A stretch of 64,000 nucleotides of DNA from Topomyia yanbarensis (taxonomy: Eukaryota > Arthropoda > Insecta > Diptera > Culicidae): positions 190,023,471-190,087,470 of the forward strand of contig NC_080672.1 of the NCBI RefSeq assembly GCF_030247195.1. The letters are read 5' to 3'. Position 1 is the first letter of the stretch. Every line of letters begins with the position of its first letter. Positions 48,346 to 60,874 of this stretch are shown here, piece by piece. Made by a program: the position numbers and the translations under genes. The notes beneath the pieces were generated by a model, which was not told the DNA's origin, searched no databases, and saw only the letters and a program-made list of their open reading frames with translations.

Positions 48346-48589
48346 TGAGGGGTTGCTAGTTTAAAATTAAAATTAGTTTAAAATTTCTTAACAAATTGAA
48401 AATTTTCGGCAGGACCCGGACCTCCCGGATCTTTCTCCATGATCCGCCGCTGGTTTCAAGTGATGTTTCAGTAACACATAGCATCTCAAGATCGTGGCTG
48501 TCGATCCATTGTATGTATGTGCAAATCGTACTGAACATGTAATATTCATTTCCACCATTGTATTGAACATAACCAGTCATGGAATCGTA

Positions 48590-48650
48590 GTCTGGACAAA
48601 TGAGAAAAGTGCAATTGCACCACTAAGTGGATTAAAACAGGTTTTTATTT
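48590..48650 (+). repeat. mosquito-type dispersed repeat, 3' fragment
   Basis: 'attgcaccactaagtgga' plus 'ttaaaacaggttttta', as at 40597-40630. Confidence 0.6.
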
Positions 48651-50359
48651 TGGGAATGCGTCGAGTTGAGACGAAAACGTAATATGATTAATAACGAGGA
48701 TAACACTTTCCGAATATAAAGAGACATTTATGAAAAATGACGATTTTCATTCGACTCTAGCAGGTCCTGATCGATTTTGATGAGCATTTGATTTTTGGTG
48801 TATGAACAATTATATGTATAGGTAAAATGTTCAAAAACAGTAATTTAAGGTCAAGATAGCATCATTGTGAAACCGCCAATTTCGGAGGTTTAGTATGATC
48901 GATGAGTTTTACAAACGTTAAACAGCGCATCATTTGATATAATAATTTTGACGGTATATCGTCCAAGAAGTATGTATGGTGAATTTTCTCAGGTTAATAT
49001 TCATGACTACAATAAAGTCTTAACAAATTCGCTAAAGACACGAACTCTGTTACTTTTTTCTGAAAAATTAATTCTGCATTATTTTAAAACTTCAAAAATT
49101 ACGGTTTCGGGATTATGCCGTTTAGACAGTAAGATCGATTTTCACCAAACCCCCACCAAACCGAATTCCTGGCTACACCGCTGACTTCAAGTAAGTAGAA
49201 ACACTCGTTCACAAGAAACTTCTTCGAATGCTGAATATCTATTATAATACATTGAAACCCCGATTTTATCAACCAAATATGAACATATGTTTGATGGGCT
49301 CTAGCAGACGAACAAGACTGAATTCGAGTAAATCCTTTCTTGAGCATGTTTTCCTTATCATGAATATGGAAATATACAAAAATAAAATGTTCATCATAAT
49401 CAGAAATAGTTATCAGACTACATCAAGGGACGGGAAGAATATTTTAACAGCTTCAGTCTATTATAAAGAAAAAAAAACTGCCCGATTTAGTCAATGTCCC
49501 CATTTTGTCAGCCTAAAATACACCATGAGACTGATAAAAATGGGTCTTTATTGTATGTATTATTCACTGTGTTTCACATTAATAGGTACCTTTTTTGGGG
49601 ATTTTTTAATGCATCGAACGACAACAATTTTTAAGGGGTTATTTTATAGACTTCTTCCAAAATTCTGCGAACCTATTCCAATTCGTATACCAATTAATTG
49701 GTATACTTAAGGGTTTATTTGTTGCAGATACAGAAAATACTGAAATTTTCAGCTTTTTTCCTACACAATATTACGAAAGTTTATTAAACAATTTTTCCTA
49801 ATAAGTTTGTGAAAATTATAAACTATTTGAAATTTTTTAATAGTTTTATTTTTTATTTAACCGTGATTTTTTAATAAATAGTGATCATCACTTCACAACG
49901 TAGTCTATTTTCCATGGCTTGCTGTGAGCACGATTTCTCAAATTGCTGAACTGAAAATTATGGAATAGAAATTAATTTTTAGTATTCTTTACAGATTTAA
50001 CTAGCCGCGCAGATAGCTCTGAATTAGACCCGCTGATTCCCTAAGACGATTTCGCTAGATTTTCAGAGTACTGTGCACCCAATGCATTAACGCGAGTGAC
50101 GGAAGGTTATCGAAAAGTTTCATGAAAATGAAAATTCCAGTAATGATGATGATTTTCCCAAATGGTTCGTTTTCGAGAGGTTTTTATTTGTTCTTTGGCA
50201 TTAGGTTTAGCAATAATAATTTAAATCAAGGATACTACTGGGAAGTCACCTTTAGAAAAAGTCGATGTCGAAGTAAAATTTGGAACTATGCACGCATGCA
50301 CTTCAGAGATAGCGTGATATCAGGAGCTGCGATTTCATTTCAACGCTTTTTTGTGAAAA
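48651..50359. other. no gene recognised
   Basis: AT-rich non-coding; longest frame is 160 residues without recognisable motifs. A short fragment at 49485-49545 resembles the MITE-like piece at 31344-31530. Confidence 0.45.
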
Positions 50360-50961
50360 GGGCGATACTTACAAATGTAAACATAAGGCTTGAGGGCTTT
50401 GAAATGCAACAAATTTACCTAAAAATTTGAATTCTACGATATTGCTTTCTTAAACTACAGCAAAAAATACAACGGGCGAAACTGTATTTTTGTTTGTTTA
50501 TTTAAAGTTTCGCCCTCCACGCTCCATGCAAACAAACAGGGCGATACTTTTTTTGCAAGCAGTTTAGAGGCAAAACTGTTATTTTCGTATTTTTTAGGAT
50601 TATCAAGCTGATACCAGCTGTAAATAGTAACAATGATCGCTATTGAAAAAATACGGGCGAAATCGGTGGTGTAGAACAGTAATTATTGTAACAAACCGTA
50701 AGGGCGATACTTCAATGCTGATAGGTGGGACCGAAAAAGTAAACAATCGCCAAAGGGGCGATACTATCATTTTGTCAATTTCAATAGCAAAAACAAATTT
50801 TAATTTAATAATTTCAAATACTTTAGAAGTTTTAGGTTTCGATCACTGAATCATGCAATCTAGGATGTAAAAAACACAAATGTTCTTAAATAGGAAATAA
50901 AACCAACTTTGGAAATATTCACTGTTGATTTTCTTTGAATGGTATTACAGCTAGTATCGCC
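50360..50961 (+). repeat. dispersed GGGCGATACT motif cluster
   Basis: GGGCGATACT or GGGCGAAACT occurs at 50360, 50474, 50539, 50702 and 50756, with reverse complements at 50506 (AGTTTCGCCC) and 50953 (AGTATCGCC). Irregular spacing on both strands suggests subterminal repeats of a decayed DNA transposon. No transposase seen. Confidence 0.5.
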
Positions 50962-51469
50962 ATTTTCAAGAAAAAGTGTTGATTTTTTAGTTCTCAGTCG
51001 TGTTGGTAATTTGAGTAAAGTATAAACTTCAAATCGATTCAAAAAAAAATTCGATTTTTTTGGCTCAGTACAATATATAACCCCTTTAGGAAAATTCGGT
51101 TTTCCCACCACAATGCATTGATTGAGGAATTTAGATATTTTATTAACAGAGCATTAGCAATAATTCGTTTGTATGTCTATTTTATGGGCCATTTTTTCGC
51201 TTTCCCATTGATTTGGTTTGAGATTTCTAGCACTGATGTTGTCCTATGCTGATTTGAGCGATTCTCTGAGTCCTGCCACTATCCCATGTAGTATGTGTTA
51301 TCAAAAACATCGCGAAGCATCAAGTTCTAAATGTTCTCAAACGATATAATATCCGAAGAGAGTGATAAGAGTTATAAGAAATGTCTCATCACACTGTTAG
51401 GTGGATTAAAAGCGTTTTTTATAACAGTTTTAGCCTTCGCCTTGAAAGGTTGTGTTTGCTGATTGGTTG
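50962..51469. other. non-coding, includes a mosquito-repeat end
   Basis: The motif 'gttaggtggattaaaagcg' at 51396-51414 belongs to the dispersed mosquito-type family. The I-clade element begins shortly after; its exact 5' end was not determined. Confidence 0.45.
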
Positions 51470-51636
51470 TAGCAACCAAGGCTGTGCAAGCCGTGAATAG
51501 GCTAGAAGTTTGTGTACCGTGTCAGTACTTGATGCTGTGTTGGTGCGGAGACAGGCAGGATTGTTGGCTGCGAGAGCGGTCGTTTGGTGGTGGTACCACG
51601 CGATAGGCGAGTGTTGGTGCGAAGGCAACGAAGTCT

Positions 51637-51897
51637 CAGGTAAGCGGCGCCCCACCTTGGTGGTGGCAGTGGTTGCGCTGCATACAACCGGTGCTTGCGA
51701 CGGAGTGAGACAGAGCTACATCTGGTTGGTGAACTCATTCATCCGTATTAGTGCAGATACGGGATTTTGAGTATTTGTGTACCTAGCCACGCTGCGTGGT
51801 AGGGGAATACCTCTGGACCCACAGGTAAGCAGCGGCTCCATCTTGGTAGTGGTGGTTGCGCTGTGTTCGACCCGAGCGTGTGACAGAGGGAGACAGC
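51637..51897 (+). repeat. duplicated ~77-bp segment in the I-element 5' UTR
   Basis: 51637-51715 ('caggtaagc(g/a)gcg...gagacag') recurs at 51821-51897, about 184 bp apart, with moderate divergence. Both begin CAGGTAAGC, a strong splice-donor match. Confidence 0.7.
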
Positions 51898-51976
51898 GTG
51901 AAACTGCAACTCCTCGAAGGACAGGTACATTTTAGCATAATTGTGCTAGTGTTAGTATTTAATTAACTTACTGTGT

Positions 51977-53230
51977 ATGGTAGGCGAGATGGAGGATAGT
52001 GAGATGGAATCCTCCATTTCACAAGAGCAAAATTCTTCTGATCCCCCTCCTTCAACTCCCCCTAGAATAAAATTATACCCTCAAGGGTCGTCTGGACCTT
52101 GGCAAGTTCTTCAGGCGGAAAGGAAAGCCATTAAACCTTGTGTAAATTGCACGGGATCTGACTTCACTATTTTCTACTGTAACAGATATCGTGAAAGTAA
52201 ATAAAAACAAACTTCGAGTTAGCATTGATAACATTAGACAAGCTAACGAGATAGTAGCCTGCAAACTCTTCACGCGTGAATATAAAGTTTATATACTTTC
52301 GCGCGATATAGAATGCGACGGAATCATCTCCGAACCCAGCCTCACTGCCGAGGATATACTTAAGCATGGCGTTGGTTGTTTCAAGAACACCCTGCTTAAT
52401 AAAGTAAAAATACTCGATTGTAAGCAACTGTACTCAGTATCACTTGAAGAAGAGAAAAAAGTTTACCGACCATCCTCTTCAATTCGTGTAACTTTCGCTG
52501 GATCTGCTTTGCCTAGCCATGTTCTTATTAATAAAATTCGTCTCCCCGTTCGCCTTTTCAACCCTCGTGTGACGAATTGCCTCAATTGTAAACAGCTTGG
52601 CCACACAGCCACTTACTGTTCCAATAAGGTACGGTGTGGCAAAATACATGAAATAAAAACTTAGAAAAATGTTTACATTGCGGAGAAAATTCACACGAGC
52701 TCCTTGCATGTCCCATATATAAATTGCGGGAGGATAAAATTAAACGATCCTTGAAAGAGAGATCTAAGCGCTCTTATGCAGAAATACTGAAAAATGCTAC
52801 TCCTGAACCCACGGTCCCAGAAAACAGATACGCTATTCTATTGCCGAAAGAGTCTGACTCTGACGAAGCGTCCGAAGGTACATCATTTGTTTTACCGAGA
52901 GGATCCAGGAAAAGAAAACAATCCTCTTTTCCCAAACTGCCAAGTAAGGGCCTTAAAATTTCTCCTCCAACAAATAAATTGCGGCCAAAGCTAAAGAATT
53001 CCGATGCCATACCGAAGCCAGTCCCTCCCGGTTTTGGCAATGTACAATCCAAACAGAACACAATTACTGGAAATAATAAAACTTCAACTTCCTCCGAGCC
53101 TCAACCGGGGATAGGTTTATTGAAATTTTCTGAAATTGTTGATTGGATTTTCAAAGCATTCAATATTTCTGAATCACTCAAAAGTATACTTTCAGCGTTT
53201 CTCCCAACAATTAGAGCATTTTTAAAGTAG
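51977..53230 (+). pseudogene. I-clade ORF1 (gag) with zinc knuckles, broken
   Basis: Nucleic-acid chaperone of a non-LTR element; in the family it coats element RNA. The start at 51977 gives an acidic N-terminus. A frameshift near 52105 and a stop near 52130 precede the main frame (52191-52664), which holds the gag core and a CCHC knuckle CLNCKQLGHTATYC, then a degenerate one and a stop. A further frame carries a second intact knuckle CLHCGENSHELLAC (about 52672-52713) and a Lys/Ser/Pro-rich tail to 53230. At least three lesions make it non-functional. Confidence 0.8.
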
Positions 53231-53287
53231 CTGATTGCTCAATGGCCCATCCTTGCAGCGATTGTATCTTTCGATTCACCTCCTCCA

Positions 53288-54216
53288 GTGAGAGATCCCA
53301 TCACTGATTTACAGTGGAATTACAGAAGTATCATACCTAAAATTGATTCCTTAAAAATTTTACTGCATAATTTGAAATGCGATGCTTTTGCTTTATGTGA
53401 AACATGGCTTACCTCAAAAATTAATTTCAACTTGAATGATTTCAACATTATTCGCCTAGACCGAGACACCCCGTATGGAGGAGTGCTTCTAGGAATTGAA
53501 AAGTGCTATCCTTTCTATAGAATTAACATCCCCTTGTTTGCGGGCATTGAGGCTGTAGTTGTCCAAACAAACATTAAAGGCAAAGACATGTCCATCGCTT
53601 CTATATATATACCTCCCAAAGCTCAAATTGGACAACGTCAGATTTTTGAGTTTGTGGAATCCATGGCTGCTCCGCGGATGATACTGGGAGACTTCAACTC
53701 GCACGGAGTATTGTGGGGTTCCCTCTTCTATAATAATCGATCCTCTTTGATATACAATGTTTGTGACGACCTCAATATGACAATTTTTAATACAGGCGAA
53801 ATAACACGCATCCCCAGACCACCCGCACGACCAAGTGCATTAGATCTATCTCTATGCTCAACATCACTTCGGTTAGATTGCACGTGGAAGGTAGTACCTG
53901 ATCCTCACAGTAGCGATCATTTGCCAGTCGTTATTTCAATTAACAGTGAATTAGGCCTCACGAATTCATTCAATGTCCCTTATGACTTGACACGAAATAT
54001 TGATTTGGAAAAAATACCAATCTTTTATTTCCACTTCTCTTGTTTCGACGGAAGAGCTACCACCTACCGAAGAATATGAATTTCTAGCGGGTTTGATTAT
54101 TGAAGTAGCAGGACAAACCCAAAAAAATGCAATCCTGGCATGACAATGAACAGCCGGCCTCCTGCTAGGACAAAGAGTGCTCGGATGCATATGAAGCTAA
54201 ACAAGTTGCATTCAAA
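53288..54216 (+). pseudogene. I-clade ORF2 endonuclease domain
   Basis: APE-type (EEP fold) endonuclease that nicks target DNA for target-primed reverse transcription. Motifs in order: LQWNYRS (the N of motif I), CETWL (catalytic Glu), GDFNSHGVLWGS, SALDLSLCS and SDHLPV, all intact. The first frame ends at 54079 after a shift near 54020. The following linker is readable in other frames to DAYEAKQVAFK at 54216, where the TIR element is inserted. Confidence 0.85.
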
Positions 54217-55397
54217 CACTGATAATATAAATTCGTAAATATTATGAAATTGAACCTGAAATACACGAATTCATCCGTCGTTTTCTGCAACGAAGTATTT
54301 TCGTGCATTCTAAATAGTAGGTTTCGTTCATTTCATGAACAAGAATGGCCGCTTGGTGAACGAAAGCTTTCGTAAATTTTACATATTTGGTATACACTGC
54401 ACGAATGTTATTGTTGATATCGAAATTATTTTTCGTGAATGAAACGAAATGTTTTGTTTATTTTAATAAACGTGTGTGTATATTACGAACGATTTCGTTG
54501 GTCGCACGAATTCATTTCGTTTATCTTAGAAAAGTTTTCGTATTTATTAGCATATTATTTTTGTCATTCGATCTTTTGGGATCGATATTTGACAACACCG
54601 ATTTTTTTTTTATTTAAAAAAATCGATCTGGCCAAATCCATTTTATTGTGGTATGAAGGAATGGTCGTTTGATGAACGCAAGTTTTCGCAAATGCTACTT
54701 AGGCCATTACAAATATTTTTTAAAAATTATGTCACCCCCCTTCAAAATCGCTGAAAAAAATCAGGGGGCAAATATTTTTTTTAAAATAACCAAAATTCAA
54801 AAAATTGTCACGTTTTATAGAACAACAATAGCTTCCTGATTTTGCTTTACGTAACTGAAAACTATTATGGTAGTTTTAGAAATTACCATCCCATGATAAT
54901 TTTTATTTTGACCATTCTCGGGTAAATGTCAAGTTAAAATGAGATCATCGATCCAGTCCAACATCAAATGAAACGTTTGCTGGTCGCGGAAGGAAGGACC
55001 CATCTGTGTATTATCAAACAAACATCTCATGGAAAGGCTAATACAGACCGACTTCTGAATCGATTCCATTTTAAACGCAACAGTCGATAGAGACATAATC
55101 GATCGTTGCATTCGAAAATAATTTCGATAAGGAAACAATCTGAATTCAAATCAGACTCCTGGAGATTTATATGTGATTCATTATTCAATATACATGAGCT
55201 TTACCGAAAGGTTTTTGACATTTAAAGATTTCATATGGGATCTTAGTATTCATACCGTATTTCCGCAGCCATATGTGCGATTCTTATGAATCTGCTACCA
55301 AACCTTCCATTTAAGGCTAAGCTTGTGAAAATTGAATAAGCCGTTTTCCAAGAAGCCGAAGAGACATTAATTCTGAAATATTCCAAGAACCAGAAAC

Positions 55398-55980
55398 ATG
55401 CGAAATTTTCGAGATAGACGCTGGAATCAAAAAAACTTTGTCTGGCCATCAGCGATCAAGAATGCTCTAGCAAAGCTAAATATAGATCTTACAAATAATG
55501 GTATCATCGGCACTTACCGCAGGAAGAACCGGGAATCCATTATCGATGTCAATTTTTGTAGCCTTGGAGTAACCGGAAAGATGGACTGAAAAGTGTGCGA
55601 GGATATATCCACAGCGATCACCAAGCGATTTGGTACAGCATTGAAAACAGGACTATGAACTACACATGAATATGAATATGTAGGAGATAAATAAACGAGT
55701 GAAGATGGAAAACAGCGATTTTTCACAGGAACGTGTCCGTCGAAGAACTTGAATTTGAGGGTATCCTCTTCAACCTAAATGCGAACGAGTTCACGGCACT
55801 ACTAACAAAGGCGTGTAATGCGACCATACCAAGGGATGGGAAACTGAGAAACGGTCGCCGGGTGCAATACGACGATTATCGATCTACGTATAAGTTGCCT
55901 CCGAGCTTGGAGAAGAAGTCGGAGATCACTTCGGTTTCTCATCTCGCTCAGTTCAGAAGCTAGAAATCGCTCCGCTGCAA
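55398..55980 (+). pseudogene. LOA-clade ORF2 endonuclease C-terminus and linker
   Basis: Frames contain NNGIIGTYRRKNRESIIDVN, then in another frame HSDHQAIWYSIEN (the SDH catalytic motif, about 55610-55650), and then LNANEFTALLTKAC and the basic linker NGRRVQYDDY. This is the end of an endonuclease and the start of the RT linker of a LOA/R1-group element, broken by shifts. Confidence 0.65.
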
Positions 55981-56047
55981 TAGCAGGGCAAGTAATCAAA
56001 TTTACCCGCGCGACTCTTGGCAAAAATTGATTCCTTCTGCCTAGTGT

Positions 56048-57003
56048 TTGATACGTGAGCAAACAATGAGTGACAATGCCAAGCAAAAGTATATCACGAT
56101 GCGGGCAAACTGTGTTGCTGTTGACTACACGAAATATCCGGTAATACCATCAATTCATGAAGGGGAGCAAATGTTGAAGGTGAACTTGAAGTTCAACGTA
56201 GCTTGCGGTACTTTATGCGGTGCAATTCCACCATTTACGTCATGCGGTACTGAATATGTTAAAAAATATTAGTCAAGCAGAATCATTCGCTTCCCAGAAC
56301 AACATGAAACACGTCATCGAATGTAATGACATTTTATACAGTATCCCAACGTATATAAATGTTGACATGACCTGGCACCACGTACTAGTTCCTTCGCTAT
56401 CAAACAACTCCTGTCAAAATACGGAGAGGTGAATAGTATTAAGGAAGATACTTGGAGGAACTTCTTCCCAAGACTCCGCAACGGCGTTCGTGTGGTGAGA
56501 ATGCGTCCGACAAAACCTATTCCCTCTTACTTGACTTTCACATGCAAATCACCTCATGGTGTTGAATATTCTCAACGAATACTAGTCACGCACCCAGGAC
56601 AGATTCCTACCTGTCAATATTGTGATCATCCGCTACACCACGGGAAACCTTGCGCAGAGAATGCTAAAGAAATTCCACCTGATACGACCAAAGCCGGTAT
56701 ACAATCATCGTATGTTAAACCACAACCAGTTGGTAAACCAACGACTGCAGACCGGGCATTCACAAGCACCAGCTCAACAACGATCGGCCCCAGTACCACT
56801 AAACCAACTGCCATTACCAACATCGAAGTAACAACGATTACAGCAAATGTTTCCAAACCAACAAACAACAAATAAGAACATCCGATGATGAGCAAGATGA
56901 ATGCAGTACCGATGATGACATGGACGTAAACGAAAACGCGAGAGAAGACGGACCAAATGACCCCCAAGGTGCGCTCCACGGATCAGTTGTGCTAACGCAT
57001 TGA
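56048..57003 (+). pseudogene. LOA-clade ORF1 (gag), frameshifted
   Basis: Successive frames give YITMRANCVAVDYTKYPVI, FHHLRHAVLNMLKNISQAES and NGVRVVRMRPTKPIPSYLTF, then a CCHC knuckle CQYCDHPLHHGKPC and an acidic tail ending at 57003. This order is characteristic of LOA-clade ORF1. At least two frameshifts. It lies between the endonuclease and RT pieces of ORF2, which is not the normal gene order. Confidence 0.7.
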
Positions 57004-57006
57004 GCC

Positions 57007-58300
57007 GTGTCAAATATATTTAAAATTAAAACAGAAGTCAGAAAGCTCAAGAGAAGCGAGCTGCAAGAACCGCTCTCAACAAAGCAGTCAAGCTGTACAA
57101 GAAAGCCTTGCCACAAAGCCAACGCGAATTTCCTTAGGAGAGACCTACAAAGTTGGCATAACAAAGATAAAAGGCTCAGCTGCACCACCTGAAAGGTGTC
57201 CGGAAAAGATGGAGGTCACCATCGAAAGGTTTTCCCCACAACATGAATCTATTTTCGCCGTACAGTGAGGAGGATGATCACAAAGATGAAGATAGATTTA
57301 CCAACAAACAGCTTATCGAGATGGCGAAAGCCATAAAAGTGAAGTGATACATGAGAGCCCGGATATGTTCAAAACGATCCGATAATTGGAAGCGACAAAA
57401 GCTGATGTTGCTTCCGATGCCGGGACAACATGGAGATCTTTCAGCGTAGTCAATATATCCCTTGGTAATGTTAGAGAGAAGGAGTAATCCTGAACAAGCT
57501 AACGAAGTACGCGGACCGTGAGAACGGCATCTCATGTAATTCGGCTTCCTTATAGGCAGGTCTACAGTGAAATCCATCCAAACGGTTGTGGGAGCTTTGG
57601 AGACAGCAGAGATAAGGATATCGTTTTTGCGTGGTGGTACCCTTAGACGTGAAGAATGCTTCAATACTACTAGCTGGGAAGCAATCGCCCATTCGCTGTA
57701 CAGCATGAGTAACTCTGCAGGATATTATAGAGCTACTTTCAGTACCGAACACTGATCTACGAGACAGACAAGGGAGAATCACAACTACAACTGACGATCC
57801 TCGACTCGACGCTGTGGAACGCAGTGTACGATGGAGTATTGAAGCTGAACCTTCCCAGAGATATAACGATTTTCGGCTTCACGGATGATGTGGTGTTCCA
57901 AGTAATCGGACAATCGCTAGAAGAGGAGACACTCGACACGGAGATGATTGCCCATCATAAAACAGAGTTGGTGATGACTAGCAGCCGAAAGACAGCGCGG
58001 TCGGAAAATATATCATCGACTTGAACTTTTAAAGTCATGACGATTATGTTAAGGGGAAGGCTGTGAGAGCAACCACAGCTTTGCTTGAGGCGCCAGTGTA
58101 CTGAGCACCACGAACCAGCGGAAATCGCTGGACCGAAGCATGTGAGCAGACTAGTTTCACCGTCAGGGACAAGATCGAGTAGGTCGAGTGAAGCACCAGC
58201 GGTGGGTCGTCGAGTTTTCAACGAACCGGAAGCAGCGAACCAGAAGCTACGCTCTATCCGGTATCGCCGAACCGTCCTCGCCAAGTACTGGTTGGCCCTT
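57007..58300 (+). pseudogene. LOA-clade reverse transcriptase, decayed
   Basis: Fragments in several frames: KAVKLYKKAL linker, GRSTVKSIQTVVGALETAE, LDVKNAFNT-like sequence near 57645, SWEAIAHSLYSMS, and the catalytic box GFTDDVV (FTDD at 57878-57889) with DGVLKLNLPRDITI before it and HHKTELVMTSSRK after. Sequence to about 58300 resembles the downstream thumb. Numerous stops; inactive. Confidence 0.65.
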
Positions 58301-59223
58301 TGAGTAGGATTTATTGACTATGCGAGTAGATTGCGACAAAACTGGGAGCTAAATGACTCGCGCAACAGGCATCGGTATCAGGAGAACTTCCGACGAGGAA
58401 TTGAGATGGCTCGCGAAAACAGGAACTAAATGGTTCACAGAAACCGGAGCCAAATGGCTAACGGAAGTTCATCACTGCGATTAGCCGGATATGTGTTCGG
58501 AGCTGAACCGCTCTAATGTATCATTTTGTCTTGAGACTGAATCAGCCTCCCCACGATATAAGGCTTCGATGCAGTCTCGTGCTTTTGTTCCACGAGAACC
58601 TCACTTTTTTGAAAGAAGAAAAGTGAGGACTGTTAGTAGTGGTTAGGCACAAAAGTGAGTCCCACCTAGGGCCAATGCAGTTTTGAAGCTATTTAATCAT
58701 ACTATAAAACATACAGACATTTTCAGATATCCAGAATGTTTTCCAAAAGTCCATGAGTGAAATGTTGCAATCCTGTTTCTGTACATTATTATCAAGCAGG
58801 TTCACCTTTGACCGATTTTCATGCCTTGTGTGTACAGTCGGTCCATGTGCCGCCACAACGGAATGAAAACTATTCAAGCAACTAAAAGTTAATACCTTAA
58901 TGTACTCTTAAATGTTTACATTAAGTTCTAGAGAACTTTCAAGCTTTTTTTTGGGAATTTAGAAATTGCACTGTTCGGAAAATTATTTAAAACGAAAACT
59001 TTAGCATCCCTTTCCTATGTGAACTTTTGATTGATTCAGTAATGTTTGCTTGAATTTTTCTAGTAAAACAAAGCTCAACCCCGCTATACGAAATCACCCT
59101 GTGGAAACGTCCACGATTGTTCAATCGAAAGAAAATGTAAAAAGAAAAAAAAATTATTGTTTATTAAAATAAATATTTATTTTTTGTTAGAGCCCCCCCC
59201 CTTCAGAAAAAAATTTGTACTTG
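58301..59223. other. LOA 3' region and host TIR-element body
   Basis: To about 58670 the sequence reads like the degenerate 3' end of the LOA element (repeated 'ggagc(c/t)aaatg'). 58680-59223 is non-coding body of the surrounding PIF/Harbinger-like element. Confidence 0.4.
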
Positions 59224-60703
59224 GACATAATTTTTAAAAAAGATTTGTAATGGCCTTATTTAGTGTACATTGAACGAATGGTATCGTTGATAGCGACATT
59301 ATTTTTCGTGAATGAAGCGAATAGTTTCGTTTATGTATATTACGAACGATTTCGTGGGTCACACGAATTCATTTTGTTCATCTTAGAAAAGTTTTCGTAT
59401 TCGTTGGAATATTATTTTTTTCAATCGATCTTTTAGGATCGATTTATGACAACAACGATTTTTTAAACCAAAAGGATCGACCTGGTAAAATCGATTTTAT
59501 TTCAACCTCTATAGAGGACTAGAAAGTTTGTGGTGTGAAGTAATGGCCGCTTGATGAACGAAAGTTTTCGTAAATTTTACATATTTAGTGTACGTTGCAC
59601 GAATGTTATTGTTGAAAACGATGTTATTTTTCGGGAATGAAACGAAATGTTTCGTTTATTTTAATAAACGGTTGTGAATATTATGAACGATTTCGTTGGT
59701 CGCATTCGATCTTTTAGGATCGATGTTTGACAGTTCCGATTTTTTTAATTAAAGGGATCGATCTGGTAACATCGATTTTATTTCAACCTGCTCATCATTA
59801 TTGAGGACTAGAAAGATTGTGGTATAAAGAAATGGCCGCTTGATGAACGAAAGTTTTCGTGAATTTTACTTATTTAGTGCACACTGCACGAATGTTATCG
59901 ATGATAACGACATTATTTTTCGTGAATGAAACGAAATGTTTTGTTTATTTTAATAAATATTTGTGTATATTACGAACGATTTCGTTTGTCTCGCGAATTC
60001 ATTTCGTTCGTCTCGAAAAGTTTTCGTATTTATTAGCATATTTTTTTCATTCGATCTTTTGGGATCGATATTTGACAACACCGATTTTTTTTTTCAATTT
60101 AAAAAAATCGATCTGGCAAAATCGATTTTATTGTGGTATGAAGAAATGGTCGCTTGATGAACGAAAGTTTTCGTAATATTTACTGATTTAGTGTACATTG
60201 CACGATTGTTGTCGTTGGTAACTACATCATTTTGGTGAATGAAACGAAATGATTCGTTTATTTTAATAAATGTTTGCGTATAATACGGACGATTTTGTTG
60301 GTTGCACGTTCATTTCGTTTATCTTAGAAAATTTTTCGCATTTATTACTATATTTTTTTCAATCGTTCTTTTAGGATCACAACAATGATCCATGACAACG
60401 GTTTTTTAAAAAAAAAATTAGCTTGCGAAATCGATTTTATTTCCACCTGCACACCTCTATTGAGGACTAGAAAGATTGTGGTGTGAAGTAATGGCCACTT
60501 GATGTACGAAAGTTTTCGTAAATTTTACATATTGAGTGTACATTGCACGCATGTTATTGTTGAAAACGGCAATTTTTTTCTGGAATGAAACGAAATGTTT
60601 CGGTTATTTTAATAAACGGTTGTGTATATTACGAACGATTTTGTTGGTCGCACGAATTCATTTCGTTCAACTTAGAAAAGTTTTCGTATTTAATAGCATA
60701 TTA

Positions 60704-60874
60704 TTTTTACATTGCTCCAGCAGAGAAAAACTCAAACTTCTTCATACAAAACCAACGAGCAGTTCGCGATGGCTCAACTGGATCCGTACTGCTCCGGATT
60801 ATGGATCAACTGGAATCGAAAGAGGTTCAGGAAATCTTCCTGAAACCGGAGGACACGGATACGGTTACTAAATA
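60704..60874 (+). other. exon-like segment inside the TIR element (unrecognised)
   Basis: The repetitive units give way to higher-complexity sequence after TTTTTACATTGCTCCAG, a good splice acceptor ending at 60720. An open frame follows: PAEKNSNFFIQNQ, GSTGSVLLRIMDQLE, then EVQEIFLKPEDTDTVTK and a stop (60871-60873). I do not recognise it. It may be a captured exon fragment or the last trace of the element's own gene. Confidence 0.3.

Larger units (their letters stand above)
51470..54216 (+). mobile_element. I-clade non-LTR retrotransposon, 5' part
   Basis: 5' UTR, gag (ORF1) and the endonuclease part of ORF2 of an element that resumes at 61208 after a nested insertion. The interruption falls between DAYEAKQVAFK (end at 54216) and KRKGCTRATFENYS (from about 61215), which are contiguous in related elements. 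Excluding the insert, the element is about 5.4 kb, normal for the clade. The presence of RNase H and a three-knuckle gag supports the I clade (MosquI-like, by memory). Confidence 0.85.
54702..59255. mobile_element. PIF/Harbinger-like element, 32-bp TIRs, TTA target duplication
   Basis: TIRs 54702-54733 and 59224-59255 start GGCCATTACAAAT and match at 31 of 32 positions. TTA flanks both sides (54699-54701, 59256-59258). The paralogous unit near 59868 has the uninterrupted target 'acttatttagtg', confirming the insertion. GGCC-type ends with a TTA duplication fit PIF/Harbinger. No transposase was recognised in the remaining body (54734-55390, 58680-59223). The interior holds LOA-clade fragments. 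Confidence 0.75.

Noticed and set aside
56626..57188. Minus-strand frames of 79-117 residues opposite the LOA gag
   Set aside because: Shadows of the plus-strand ORF1; only the plus strand shows family motifs.
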